This document shows, one piece after another, positions 1 through 11,761 of a stretch of DNA of 64,000 nucleotides (positions are counted from its first letter, which is position 1; each line of letters starts with the position of its first letter). Source of the DNA: Neurospora intermedia (Eukaryota > Ascomycota > Sordariomycetes > Sordariales > Sordariaceae); contig BTPP01000006.1 of NCBI GenBank assembly GCA_037102815.1, forward strand, positions 186,001-250,000, given 5' to 3'. The translations under genes and the position numbers were made by a program. The notes under the pieces are model-generated. The model did no database searches. It was given only the letters and a program-made list of their open reading frames with translations, and was not told where the DNA came from.

Positions 1-767
1 TGATATGAAGGTATTGAGAAAGCTTAAGGGCAATTAAGTTGCGGACGAGACTGGCGTGTGCGGATATTTAAGAAAAAGATTTAAGAGGCGGTTGCGATGC
101 GTTTAACCTGGTTCGCGGGGTGCGCGAGCTTTATATGACCGATCGGTGTGGGGATTCTAAATAGTTAAACTGATAGCTAAGATCACTTCTCAAAGAACTG
201 CCTAGCGATGTAAAGGGCCAGTTTGGTGTGAAATGCTTAAAGTGAGGATTGATGCCGATTTTGCAGTATTGAAGAGTCTGTCGAGTGTATGTTCTGCATA
301 AATAAGGAGGGAGGTTGTCGGAATGGAACTCTTCCCCGAAACTTACCAAGTTGTGAATGGTGACCACCACACCGAGTGACATAATGATGGGGCTCTTTCG
401 CTTCCGACATTCAATTGGGAGAAGAAGAACTTCCTTGTAGAGTGATTCATATGTGTAGGGTAGGATGGGGATGAATGGCTTACTGTGCTCAATGACCGAA
501 AACCATCACGGCTTTTGATCTGCATAGATTCTGATATCATACATAAGGAGTCTATAAGTGAAGACTAAACGAGACAGATAGTCCGCGTCTGAAGACTGGA
601 CACAATCAATAACCCTCAGGCATGGTCTTTGGTCTTAGAGTGGGTGGTTAGTCACATACAATAGAATTCTGATACACGAGTATACACAATAAGTACCTCC
701 CGCCCATCTATATATATACACAAACGACAACCCATCCATCCCCCCCTCAATAACCGCAGAACTCAAC
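1..767. other. Left-edge intergenic DNA, no gene recognised
   Basis: Only short open frames without recognisable domains are present on either strand. The right end, from about 690, contains a short TA microsatellite (tatatatata near 710) and C-rich sequence just beyond the stop codon of the minus-strand aminopeptidase, so it probably serves as its 3' untranslated region and terminator. No RNA gene or repeat was seen. Confidence 0.5.
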
Positions 768-2294
768 TTAGTCCCTCAAAGCCTCAATATCCACCACCTC
801 CTTAACCGCCTCCGTCGTCAAGACCAACGGGCTCTCCACGTCCACCACCACACTATCCTCAATCCGAACCGCCAATCCCCTAAAATGCTCCGGGAACCGC
901 TCATCGTCTTGCGGCACATAGACCCCCGGCTCAATCGTCACCGCATGTCCCTGCCTCAGCGTCAAACTCCTCGAGTAACCAGGTGTATCATGCACATCCA
1001 ACCCGACATAATGGCCCACATGGTGAGGGAAAAGCACATCCATCCTGCCTCCTCCTGCTGATGAAAGATCGAAACCAAGCAAGGTAAGTTGCTCGCGCAA
1101 ACCGGCTTCAGTGGCGCGATGGATCTGGTCCAGTGACAAGGTGGCGTTCTCGCGACAGAGGGAAACCATCTTGCGCTGCACGGTCAACACGGCTTCGTAC
1201 AGGTCCCGCTGCGGGGCCGAGAACTTGCCGTTGACGGGCCAGGTGCGCGTGATGTCGGTGATGTAGGTGCCGTACTCGCCGCCGGCGTCGACGAGGACCA
1301 TGTCGTCTTGGTTGAGTAGGCGGTTGTTGTGCACGTAGTGGATCATGTTGCCGCGACTGCCGCCGGCAATGACGGGCACGTAGGCGGGGCCCGAGAGGCC
1401 GTGCGAGGTGAAGGCGTAGTTGAGGTAGGCTTCCAAGTCCTTTTCGGACGACCAGGCGCGGCGCATGGCGGAGGTGAGGGCGCGCCCGGAGACGCGGCCG
1501 GCGTGGCGCATGTTGGAGATCTCGGCGGGGGATTTGATGGCGCGCAAGGAGTGGACGAGCCCGGCGAGAGGAGCCGGGGAGAGGTGCAGGTGCGAGAGGA
1601 GGGTGGTGACGAGTTGGCCGGTGACGGGGGTGGAGGGCGTGATGTCCGTGTAGACCTTGCCGGCGCCGCGCAGGATGGGTGGTAGCAAGGTCTCAACCTT
1701 GGCGATGTCCCCTGTGAAATCAGCGTTGAAGACATCCTCGGCTGCTTGTAGGCCGGACCAGGGGCCGGACCATTGCTCGGCGCGCGGGTCTTTGGGCCGG
1801 CAGAAGAGGTGGAAGACGTAGTCGCCTGGTTTGGGACCGGTCTTTTGGATGATGGCCAGCGAGTCGGGCTCGGAGAAGCCGGTGAGATACAGAAAGTTGG
1901 AGTCCTGCCGGAAGGGGAAGAAAACGGCGCCGGAGCGGTATTTGAGTTCCGAGGAGGCGAGAATGGCAATGCCGTTTTCGGGAAGCGCGAAGGCGAGCTT
2001 GGAACGTCGCTCGTGGTATTCTTGGGCCGTGATGCCGGGGGTTAGTTCACCCGGTTGCAGGATGTGGGGGTGCGTTTCGTAGACGGGCTGGCCAAATTCG
2101 AGGTCAGCGGCTGAGACTGTTGTCGTTGTCGTCGTTGCGTAGGTTCGGGATGGGCGCCATGGTGTTGATGGTGAGCTTGGGTGAGATGCGGGGATGACGG
2201 ACTTGGCGGATTGGAGACGTGGTTGGAGAGGCCAGTTACTCTGAGCGCGCAAGTGTCGAGAACATTGCCGCAGGACGGCTTTGGGAAGCTTCAT
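768..2294 (-). CDS. icp55: Mitochondrial intermediate-cleaving Xaa-Pro aminopeptidase (Icp55-type, M24B)
   Basis: Single-exon metallopeptidase of about 508 residues. An upstream in-frame ATG at 2447 would add 51 residues. I prefer the ATG at 2294 because it opens directly into a basic presequence (MKLPKAVLRQCSRHLRAQ), followed by a Thr run (RTYATTTTTT). An AMP_N-type domain follows (GITAQEYHERRSKLA through NFLYLTGFSEPDS, about residues 85-140), then a pita-bread M24 domain. The dinuclear metal ligands are visible: Asp in VDAGGEYG (about 336), Asp in ITDITRTWP (about 347), His in HHVGHYVGLDVHD (about 424), Glu in TIEPGVYVP (about 454) and Glu in VRIEDSVVV (about 479). In yeast, Icp55 removes one residue after mitochondrial processing peptidase cleavage and stabilises imported proteins. 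Cytosolic or nuclear aminopeptidase P relatives are the alternative, but the presequence argues for mitochondria. It is divergent from the Dbf4 gene. Confidence 0.92.
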   Translation of the reverse strand: MKLPKAVLRQCSRHLRAQSNWPLQPRLQSAKSVIPASHPSSPSTPWRPSRTYATTTTTTVSAADLEFGQPVYETHPHILQPGELTPGITAQEYHERRSKLAFALPENGIAILASSELKYRSGAVFFPFRQDSNFLYLTGFSEPDSLAIIQKTGPKPGDYVFHLFCRPKDPRAEQWSGPWSGLQAAEDVFNADFTGDIAKVETLLPPILRGAGKVYTDITPSTPVTGQLVTTLLSHLHLSPAPLAGLVHSLRAIKSPAEISNMRHAGRVSGRALTSAMRRAWSSEKDLEAYLNYAFTSHGLSGPAYVPVIAGGSRGNMIHYVHNNRLLNQDDMVLVDAGGEYGTYITDITRTWPVNGKFSAPQRDLYEAVLTVQRKMVSLCRENATLSLDQIHRATEAGLREQLTLLGFDLSSAGGGRMDVLFPHHVGHYVGLDVHDTPGYSRSLTLRQGHAVTIEPGVYVPQDDERFPEHFRGLAVRIEDSVVVDVESPLVLTTEAVKEVVDIEALRD

Positions 2295-3698
2295 GTCAAA
2301 AAGGGTGGTTGTCAAAGGGTGATGAGGGTGAGGAATGTGGTGGTTTAGGTGAGAACGAGGTGTGAGTTCACCTCGGCTTGGTTGGTCTAGGTGAACTTGG
2401 TTGGGATGGCTCGCAATATTGATACCTATTACTAGGACTACCAGCACCTAAACTCTAGTTACAAACTGATCATGGGGTTGTTGGAATCTCAACCTTTACC
2501 AACCTCCAAGTTCCCCAAGCAACAATGTACGGCGAGAAATGAGGTTGAATTGCTTCGCGGCAGACAAGATGTCGGTTCAAATGTTTTGTGAGGGCAAAGA
2601 CATGGGATGTCGTCACTTTATCATTCTCACTTTTGATCAAATGAATGCTGACAGTTGCCAGGCGCTTCACTGGGCTGCCAAGAGTTCAGGTCTTGCTGGG
2701 CATCAAATGCTGCCTGCCAGCTGCAAGCCGCGGATGTGGAGTCGGTCGCTGTTGGCATTCCCCAGCACGACCGACAGCAACAACAAACCACAGCTGCCAG
2801 GCCGGCGCGGGTGCATTTTCATGGTCAGCGCTTTTCAGTGTAGGGCACCTCAGTGCAACCACCCCGGGCCGGACGCCTGCACTTCCCCCCCACATTGCCT
2901 AGAGGTTTGGCCTGCTGGACCCTGCCGTCGCGACTGGACTGTCAATATCAAAAACCAAACACTTTGATTACACGAAGGTTTTTTGACCACCCACCAACAC
3001 CAGAACATTGGATCTTGGCCTGTTCCCAGTGTCGAGTGACTTCGGGCGCGATTCGACATTGGAAGGTTTGCGCAGATAATCCAATTGGCCTCAACCGTTT
3101 CGTTTTTGTTCAACAACGGTCCCTTTCTTCCTTCCTGTCATCGGAGCACAGCGCGTGCCACTGCGACGACGGAGCCAAAAACCTCCAGCGACAAAAATCG
3201 AGAGACGCGTTTTTGGTGGCAGCACCAAAGAACAGACAACTGTGCCCCAACCTCCACCACCAACCGCCTCACTTTAGTTGTTTTGCGCCCCAGGCCAGGG
3301 TCGAGTGCTTCCTTGCTCCTTCCCAGCCAACGACCAACGATCGACGACGAAGAATTGTCCGACCGCATTGGGCCATTGTTCGACCATCGACACCATCGAT
3401 CATCACCGAGCCTAACCACTTTGTCTTGTCTGTCGAGTTGCCGACTAGCAACAGCACCCAGCACTCCCACCCAACACACGACTTGATTCTTGGTGTACCA
3501 TAGTTTTATCCGGGGTCCCCCTACCCAAAGTCCAAGCTAGTATCAGCACGCGACCAGACAGACAGCCCGGAAACTGTCTCCCTCCCTTACCATCCCCGAG
3601 CCGGCGTTTCGGAACAAACAGAAACAACACCACACCCATAGCATGTTGACTGGATATTTTACAAGACAACAGTATCTCTAGATCGACATCCCACAGCA
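2295..3698. promoter_or_regulatory. Divergent promoter region between icp55 and dbf4
   Basis: About 1.4 kb separates the two start codons. The part next to the plus-strand gene (about 3100-3698) is rich in CA and C/T tracts such as caacaccacacc, usual for long fungal 5' leaders. Several short open frames here lack domain similarity and are probably chance. No canonical TATA box was identified, so transcription start sites cannot be placed from sequence alone. Confidence 0.4.
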
Positions 3699-5944
3699 AT
3701 GTCGTCAACCACCACCACTGCCGCGGGCACCAAGAGGGCTCCTCTCTCCGACAACCCCAATGCCGCCAACTCGCCGCTGCGTGGGTCCTCGGCTACCGCC
3801 TTGGCACTACAGGGCTCTAAAAAGGCCGCCGTCCGCTCCCATGCCGATCAGCTTAGAGAGGAGCCATACGGTCAACCACCGCCGGCCAAGAGACAGATGA
3901 TTGAACATGGCGGTCAACGCGCCGCCGCCTCGCCGACGAGCTCCCGGTCTAATGTGTCCAATATCACGCGCAAGGCCTCGACGATATCCCGGCCCATTGA
4001 TCGGGAACGGCCTGAGAGGGCTTCTTCTAGATCAGGCACCACCACGGCTACCAGCACCACCACCCGTGCCGAGAGGTTGTATGCCGCCTCCACCACCACC
4101 ACCACTACCTCCACCACCACGACGACGACCGACCGCATCACCGCAAAGGAACTTGAAGACCTCAGTATATGGCAAACCTCTATGAGATCTCGCTTTCACA
4201 AGATGGTCTTCTACTTTGAGAGCATTCCCGACGAGCAACGTCACAAGCTCGCCAAACAAGTCGCTCAATTGGGCGCTGTAAGTCAACGACGACCCCTTGC
4301 CCAATGCAGGCCCAACCGCTCGGCTTATACTTACACATCGGTCACAGCGCGAGGAAAAGTTCTTTTCCATCGAAATCACCCATGTCGTCACCACCCGTCC
4401 TATTCCCCCAGTAAAGCCAGTCCAGGACGAGAACCAGCCCGTTACCAACACCCAATCGACAAGTGAACAGCCAAAGACAATCGATCCCTCTCTCCTGAAC
4501 CGCAATGGCGACTCGGTCCGACGCAAACTCATTTTCGACAAGCCCTCACTCCGGAAATCCTCTGTGCAGCCCCAGGAAGAGACGATGCCGAAGCCAAAAG
4601 CACGCAGCACCGACATCCTGCACCGTGCGCGGGACATGGGCAAGAAGATCTGGTCGCTCGACAAACTCCAGAGGATTCTCGGCATGGTCCTTGAAACGGA
4701 CCTGTACAAGGCTGCATTGCTGGGCCGGGGCCACACACCGGCAGCCGCTGATAGGGCCAAGGCTCGCCAGCAGACTGCGAATGTACTCCAAATGCTCCAG
4801 AATGAGCGTGTCCACGGCCCCTCCGATCGTGATCCCACCGTTGTTACCAAGGACATCCACTACTTCAAGGGCCCCTACATCTATGTGTACGATATCGAGG
4901 AGAAGACGAGGCCGATCATGGTGAGGGAGTACCACAGAGTTGCCGACAAGAAGGACGGCGAGTGGCCTCAGTTCCGAGTAGCATCCCAAGGCCGTTGTCC
5001 ATTCGTTGAGGATTATGACCCCCCTGAAAGGACGAGGCGGGAAAAGACTCAGGCCAAGGAGAAAGTCGTCAAAGCTACAGATGCCGCCGCCGCCGCTACC
5101 GAGAAGGCTACCAAGACCCTCCAGCCCCCCGAGGTACCATCACCCAAGCCGGTTACGGGAAAGCGTACTCTTAAGGAGATGGAAGCACCCAACGACCGTG
5201 CAATTGAAGTTGTTGATGATGCTCCCGAAACCGTCGAGTCAGCCAAGGAGTCCACTCCTTCGGTCGATTTCCGTTCGCAGAATGCCTTTATGAGCCATAC
5301 CACCAAGGTTGGCCGTTTGGTGGCCGGAGAGCCCGTCGCTTCCGGCATCCAGGCCAACAAGCTCACCTCCGCCATTCGCTCTCAGATGGTGTCGTCCACC
5401 ACCGGTGTCCTTGGCGCCAAGGCCGGTATCAGCAAGGAAGTTTTGGGTCTTCAGCGCAAGGTTCTTCAGAAGGCTGGTGGTCCTTCCCTTTCGCAAGACT
5501 CTGGTGTTCGTCGCTTGGCCGAGATTGGTGTGGATGCCGCCCAGTGCACTCGTGCCGCCAGCTTGGGTAATCCAGCCAAACCCCCAATGCCTGGTATCTG
5601 GGAGGATGATGAAGCGCGGAAGCAAGAGCAGGCCAAGAAGGAGAGAAAATTGCGCAGGACCGCGAGCACGCCCGTTCCCCAGACAAAGCCGAAGCCGCGC
5701 GATCCCAAGCCGGGTTACTGCGAAAACTGTCAGGATAAGTTCGAGGACTTTGATGCGGTGAGTTTCCACAATATGATGCATATTATGACGCTTACTAACA
5801 TGATGGTAGCATATTGTATCCCGCAAGCATCGCCGCTTCGCCGAGAACGACGACAACTGGGCCCAGCTCGACGCTCTTCTTGGGAAGCTCTCGCGCGCTC
5901 CCCGCGAGCCGCGTTATCGGTCCGTGGGTGAGAGGTGGCAGTAA
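3699..5944 (+). CDS. dbf4: Dbf4/NimO-type regulatory subunit of Cdc7 kinase
   Basis: Spliced gene of about 707 residues, introns 4278-4347 and 5758-5809. Exon 1 opens with a low-complexity Ser/Thr/Arg-rich region, then motif N (BRCT-like; ITAKELEDLSIWQ through EEKFFSIEITHVVTTRP, about 147-215, spanning intron 1). Motif M is clear at about 367-415 (KGPYIYVYDIEEKTRPIMV, then GEWPQFRVASQGRCPFVEDY). Motif C is the DBF zinc finger: Cys651, Cys654, His664 and His670 (C-x2-C-x9-H-x5-H). The two Cys sit at the end of exon 2 and the two His at the start of exon 3, and intron 2 carries a perfect TACTAAC branch site. Dbf4 binds and activates Cdc7/Hsk1, which phosphorylates the MCM helicase to fire origins; the Aspergillus orthologue is NimO. 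The protein is basic and lacks membrane segments, consistent with nuclear function. The start ATG follows a long CA-rich leader. Confidence 0.94.
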
Positions 5945-7021
5945 ACTACTGCCATGTTGCCGCACACGAAACCTACCCATGGCTCCTGACGACTAGCTGT
6001 ACTTGCTTTCCCTTCTTGTTTTCTTCATCTTCCATTTTGACCTGCTTCTCTTTAGTCAGTCGGGAGTCATGTGGCTGTGTCATGTGTCGTTCATTGTTGG
6101 AGAGGTTTCCTTCTTTTTTTTTTCCTTTTGTCTTCAAAGGTCCCAACGCACAAGTTCATTACCAGCATAATTGGGCGCGGGAGTTCCGGTGGCTTGTCGT
6201 TGACGGGGCGTTATTCTGTTTCTCTGTTTATACTAACCGGTCTTTGTTTCATACTGAACGAAGCTTGGCACGAAGGCTAGGTGCTCAGGTGGGATGGAAG
6301 GCGGAGACGGGATTGCTAGGGTTGGTTGACTTTGTCGTTGTGCGTGGGGTGTTGAGGAAACGGCTAAAGTGGCATTATGTTATGGTCACTTGAGGACCAA
6401 GCAAGCGAGCATTATGTGGAACAACAATCCGGTGTGCGTATTCTCATTATGTCGAGGGAATGGCAAAGGGGATACCCGGTTATGGTATGGAAGCCGATGT
6501 CTGGCTGGGTCAAAGTTATTGTTGGTGTCATGGTTCCTGGCTAGGGCGGTTTATGGTCTACTGATGATCAGGAAGAGGTGGACAGCTTGTGATGGCATGC
6601 AATAGCATGACCGTAGCGCGTTCGAATAAGCTACTATATGTTACACTTTATGTATGTCTCTACATGTATCATATGCTTATTGATAGTGAAGAGATTATCA
6701 TGTTTGATGGTGCCTGTTTTCTTTGTCAGATCGAGCTAAAGTCTCTTCAGCGAGCCTTGAGATCTGATTCAAAGAGCATCAAAGGCATTACCTTTCATCT
6801 CATGCCGTCACTGTATAGTGTACATCCAGCTCCCGTCCCGTCCGCCGATCATATCGGGTCCGGCCCGGGCCGTTTCCCACGTGGTAGTGGATCCTTGACA
6901 TTCTTTTCACCACCCTCATCATCTTCTTCATCACATCTCCATCACCTCCCATAAACCCCTCCTTCCCCTCCCTTTTCCTCTCCCTCCCTCCCTTCCCCTT
7001 GAAATTTCCTCCCTCCCCTTT
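5945..7021. other. Convergent intergenic region (3' ends of dbf4 and sirtuin)
   Basis: Both neighbours end here. T-rich stretches after the dbf4 stop (about 6110-6130) could be its 3' UTR. From about 6895 to 7020 there is a strong C/T-rich tract (repeated ccctcc and cttcc words) abutting the sirtuin stop codon. No additional coding region or RNA gene was recognised. Confidence 0.45.
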
Positions 7022-8083
7022 CTATTCATACCCCCCATCATCCCCAAGAACCCCAATCACAGGCTCCAACATCCTAGGCAACCACTCCTCCGCTCCCCCC
7101 TGAAACACCAAGTCTTCTTCCGCTCTTCTTCTTTTCCCCCACATCCACCCCTCTTCAACGTCCTCGTCCACTTCCATATTAACAGTCACCACGCTCGTCC
7201 TCCCCTTCGTCCTCGCCTTCTCTGCATATCCAGCAGCCGGATAAACGACGCTGCTCGTTCCTATGACCAGGACGATATCGATGGGACCTCGTCCTTGGTC
7301 GATCCACGCGTCTATCTCGGCGAGCATGGTGGGATTTAAGGATTCGCCGAACCAGACGACGCCTGGTCGCAGGAGATTTTCTTTGCATTGGGGGCAGTGG
7401 GGGAGGTGGGATGGAGGGATGGGGGGGAGGGGGGTGCTGGGGTCTAGCAAGGGGATCGTTTTGGTTGGCTGGGAAGGGGTTGGGGGGTCATTGGGGGGGT
7501 TGACAGAGGCTGGTGCTAAAGCAGGACAAAGAGGGTCGAGGGTGTTGTTTTTGTCAATGTAGGTGCATCGTGAAGGGTAGGAAGAGCATTGGAGGGTGAA
7601 GAGGGAGCCGTGGAGGGTATGTAGTTGCTGCTGCTGATGGCCGGCGCGTGAGGAAAGGTTGTCGACGTTTTGAGTCAGGCAAAGGAAGTTGGGGTTTTTC
7701 TTGGCGAGGGCGGCGAGGGCGTGGTGGCCTGCGTTGGGGAGGGCTTGGAGGGCCATATGCCGGCGCTGTTGAGAGAGGAGGTTTGTTTAGTCGATTTAAA
7801 AGGGATTGGTGATACATGATTCGAGATGGGGAGGAAGTATGATAGAGGATAATGGAGAAGGACGTACATAGGCGTAAAATAACCATACTAGACTGGGATC
7901 CGAAGCAAATGCTTCTGGCGTAGCCAAGTCCGTGGCCTCGTAGTTCCTCCAGAGTCCGCCGGCACCGCGAAAGGTGGGGAGTCCCGAGGCGGCGGAGAGT
8001 CCGGCGCCGCAGATGGCGAGGATACGATCGGCTTTGGCCAGTTTTTGGTGGAAGGCGGCGAGGTTGTTGAGTCGTGAGGCCAT
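7022..8083 (-). CDS. Class III (SIRT5/CobB-like) NAD-dependent protein deacylase
   Basis: Two exons (8083-7868 and 7765-7022) give about 319 residues; the intron is 102 bp. The sirtuin core is complete: NAD-binding GAGLSAASGLPTFRG (26-40), TQNVDNL (103-109), catalytic His124 in LHTLHGS, zinc ligands probably Cys132/Cys139 and the HCPQC pair, GVVWFGESL, and VLVIGTSSVVYPAAGYAEKA near the C-terminus. The exon junction creates FYAYRR, so Tyr70 and Arg73 form the YxxR pair that marks class III sirtuins, which prefer succinyl, malonyl or glutaryl lysine (known for SIRT5 and E. coli CobB). The first zinc pair is C-x6-C and not C-x2-C, and a Pro-rich insert lies between the two pairs. I chose Met at 8083 over an in-frame ATG 12 codons upstream because it sits just before the conserved helix. 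Localisation is uncertain; no clear presequence is visible. Confidence 0.92.
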
Positions 8084-11000
8084 GGTGATTGGGTAACGGA
8101 GTGGTTTAGGCTCGACCAAATTGCGGACAGAAGACCCGAACGATGTCTATCCTGGGATATTTGTAGAGGAACCTCGATGACCTTTGTGCGGTCAACAAGC
8201 GCGGTGGCAAATGGAACGATGAAAGGGCCGCGCTGATTACGTTTGCTGACAATAGTACGGCGTTGATTTAGAGTTTCAGTCATTACTTCTTCTTTCTTTC
8301 GCCTGATCGCCAATGATGTGTGGTGTTCAGTTTCTCATGTTTCCCCGCACCAGATCATCACGCCCGCTCTTCGCTGACCCCGCTCTGCATTTGTCGCCGT
8401 TGACTTAGACAACAACAATATCTCGCATGAAGAATAGAGATATATTCAACAGTGACCTTGATAGTTGTTGTCAAACATGACTTCATCGACATTGTTGATC
8501 GGGCAAATTCCCGACAAATGCTCCATAACGACGGGGTACCGGGGAGCGGGAGTGCGGGCTTGGCCGGATGAGTGGGGCCGAGGCCCGTCCCGGAGTCCCG
8601 GTGGGGGTGGAGTAACTCCGCTTGGCTCCGGTCGGGGATTGTGCTTGTCATCCGAATATATATGTCTATCGTTGGTGAACATGAATTGCATAAATGGGCT
8701 AACAGCATCAACAGTGTCTCGCGCCTCAGCTTAAAACTTTAGCACGGGTCCAGATGCACGTCAACTTGGGTTGGGTACGGTCTGCCCGCCTCTGCGAAGT
8801 ACACTCGCTTTCACACTTTGAAATCCGATCAGAGAAGAGAAATTCATCGGAAAAACAGCAGGATGCGTGTACTGTACTGTTTACCTCCGATGTATGTCAG
8901 TAGGAAACTGAAGTTAACTTGGTTCCCTCTGGTGGGCGGAATTGCTAATTGCTATCTGCTACGCTGAGGGCCCGAAATTGCATTACCCGGGGTCTGATTT
9001 TAGTGAGACGGCGAGGCCGAGTACTCTTATAACCACATACCGGGGGTACAGCTACTCAAGTAACCCACTTTTTATACCCAGCGGTGGTACTTCTAAAGAT
9101 GCTGCGTGTGGCAGGTGACTTTAGATCCGTTAAGCAGGATGAGAAGAGACCCGAGGTTCGGATAAGAAGCGATTTGTGCTTCCGTCCCTCTTGCATCGGA
9201 ACATGGATGTAACACATCCGATCACATCACCAAACTCGGCGGAAAATTGATCTCAATCCCGCTTCTGAATCTCAGCTTGGATCAATCAATCTTCACATAT
9301 TCCACGTACTGAACTAAACAACGTCCTTCAGCTCCCTCTTTACCTTCCACCGCAATCAATACTCCTTACCCGGGCCACAATAAAGCAAACAACTCAGGCC
9401 GCTTGCCCAGTCTTTTTTCGAGTGAACCGACGTGTCTCAAATGACGACTACATAGTATCACTTGCCGTGCAACCAACGGCGTTGCTTATTCTTCCACGTT
9501 TCTTTGCCCCTGCATCCACTTCCTTCTTCCCTTCTGTGTATCCTCCTTATGATCTTCTTGTTGAACGGGTATCTCCATTTCCTCCTACACTACAGCAGAT
9601 TTCAGTTTTGCTTCCCAGGCTTTCCAGACGATTAAATCTCTTCCCCGCGTCCCAATTCCTAGATCTTTTTTTTTCTTCTTTGTGTTGGATGGTTCCAAAC
9701 TTAGCCTGGACCTGTCTGTAGCTGTCAATGGTACGCACAATTCCTCAGGGTTTTGCCCATGTGCCGTCCGTCAGTTTCGTTGCTATTCCGTCAAAGTTAG
9801 AAAGGTCGGGGCGCTACAAAATATTCCACGCAACGAGTGCAACAAAAGTTCACACACACAGTACCGGAAGTACCGTACCGCGGGCGTGTGAAGCTGAGGT
9901 GCCCGCTGCCAGGTCCGTCCTCGCTGTGTAACCGTGTAACTGCTTAAAAAAGTGAAACTACCCCTGCCAAGGCCTGGCCTCACTCGCTGCAGTGCATCCA
10001 TCCATCCTGCGGCATGCAAGGAACGCCCGGCCTTGGTTTCGTTGGAAATTCACGTCCCGTCGTGCACAAGCCACTGCACTCACTCAGCCCCCCCGCGGCC
10101 GACAGGAGCAAACCTGACGCCGGCGACCACTAGCGCCGAGTTCCCGGGCGTGCAGTGCATGCCTGCCATAGGTAGGTTCCATGGATTTGGATTATGGCTT
10201 GGCAGGGCGACATGAGAATTTCCCGTCCCCGTCCGTTCTTGGAACGTTCGCCCGTCCGCCAACCGCCCGCCGAGGAGCCGAGGTGCACGCACGCATGCAT
10301 GGATGCATTCTCTCTCAATTCCAATTTCCGGATCGACTCCATCCATCCATCCTTTTACATATCCTTGGCTTCTCGCTTGCTTTGCTTGCCTACCTGCCTG
10401 CTGTCAAGTGGATGGATGACTCGAATTTTTCGTTTCGTCCGTCCGCCCTATGGGGATTGGGGATTGGGGGGGGGGGGGGGGGGGGGGCCGCCCCCCGCCC
10501 CTGTCCTGTCTTCAGTTCCTGGGTGGGAACCATCCGTCGCAGTTGCTTTCATCATCATCATTTACACAGTACACAGTAAGTGCTGGGAAATGTCTCACAA
10601 TTCAGGGCAGCTACGTCACGATTTGTAGAAAAGACTCACTGCAGTCCGTCACGAAAGTGAAGAAGCAGAATTGAAAGATGTTGGAAATGGAATAGACGGC
10701 AATCAAGGACTTGGTATAAATGGTTTTCTCGGTGATGTACCCAAAGCGGAAAACACGGCCAGGTGAGAATGATGAAGGCAGTAGTGTAGTGTACAAAGTG
10801 GATTGGGCCAAGGTCGCGTAGGGAACGGGCGGGGAATAGCGATAGCCAAGCAGGCAGGAATGGAGTCGCTGAACAGGCAGGACTGGAGTCGCCAATGGGC
10901 CAAGATGGTTGGTGAGTTTAACAGGAATTTCTTCAGACTGGTTTCATGATGTTGGTGTAGTGAAATGTATATGATTGGGGTGGTAATTGGAGATTGCAAG

Positions 11001-11761
11001 TCCATCGCAAAAGATTCCAGAACAAAAGAGCGAGCATGATCAACTCGAGTCGTCAAGTGCAAATTCGGAAAAGGTAGTAGTGTGTTCAAAAAAGTATATG
11101 GTATTCAACAACCAAAAAAAGTGTAACTCCCTCCATCAATATACATAAATCTTTATGTCCGAATCCAAACATATGTTCATCCCTACTGTTCATTTGGTCT
11201 TTCCCTCCTTCCTTTTCCGCGCGAACCGAACCACCACCATGTCCATGTCGGCCGCCGGTACCTAGTATCCACCAAGCTGGTACCATACTATCCATGAACT
11301 CCTCGCATATTTGTTGATATTGGTGTAAAGCAAAGATATCGCTTCAAGGCGGTGGTATATAAAAAAAGCCAAAACCAAAATTTGCCAACGTAATTAATGC
11401 GCTCTTTCTTTCTCATGACAAAACATGCCGGCCGAACCGAATGCGCGCTCTTCCTTCTCTCCATCTTCTTCTTCTTCTTTCCTGCTGCTGTAGAGGGTAC
11501 CAAACACAACCAAACCGATGGAATTAAACTTGATTGTACATTTCAAAGCGCTCTCTGGACAACAACTTCTCAGATTACCGCCACAGGCGCGCAAGAGATG
11601 TCGTGTGTCCAGTTCAAAAGGATCGTAGGTGTAAAAAAAGAGAAGAGGTATAGATGGCTCGGTTGGAAGCAAGGATGGAAATTCAAGGAACCGCATCTCT
11701 TTTTGTTCGTCCCTCATTGAAAGTTTTTCTTTTCTTCCGTCATTGGCTTCAGGAAAGCAGT
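8084..11761. other. Long intergenic region between sirtuin and GH16 genes
   Basis: About 3.7 kb with no convincing gene. It contains a 22-G homopolymer at 10466-10487, short ATCCATCC/GCTTGC-type simple repeats around 9990-10400, and a TATATA-free C/T-rich stretch near 9300-9700. Open frames here are short and have repeated simple-sequence composition. The last 500 bp, from about 11290, lies just 3' of the GH16 gene and probably includes its 3' UTR. Confidence 0.45.
10466..10487 (+). repeat. Poly-G tract (22 G) followed by C-rich block
   Basis: A run of 22 consecutive G residues is directly followed by ccgccccccgcccc. The arrangement could fold as a G-quadruplex or as a G:C hairpin. Homopolymers of this length are also common positions of length error in assemblies. 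Confidence 0.9.

Noticed and set aside
4032-4856. 274-codon minus-strand frame across dbf4
   Set aside because: Antisense shadow of dbf4 exon sequence and of its CCA-rich region; no domain and no plausible leader.
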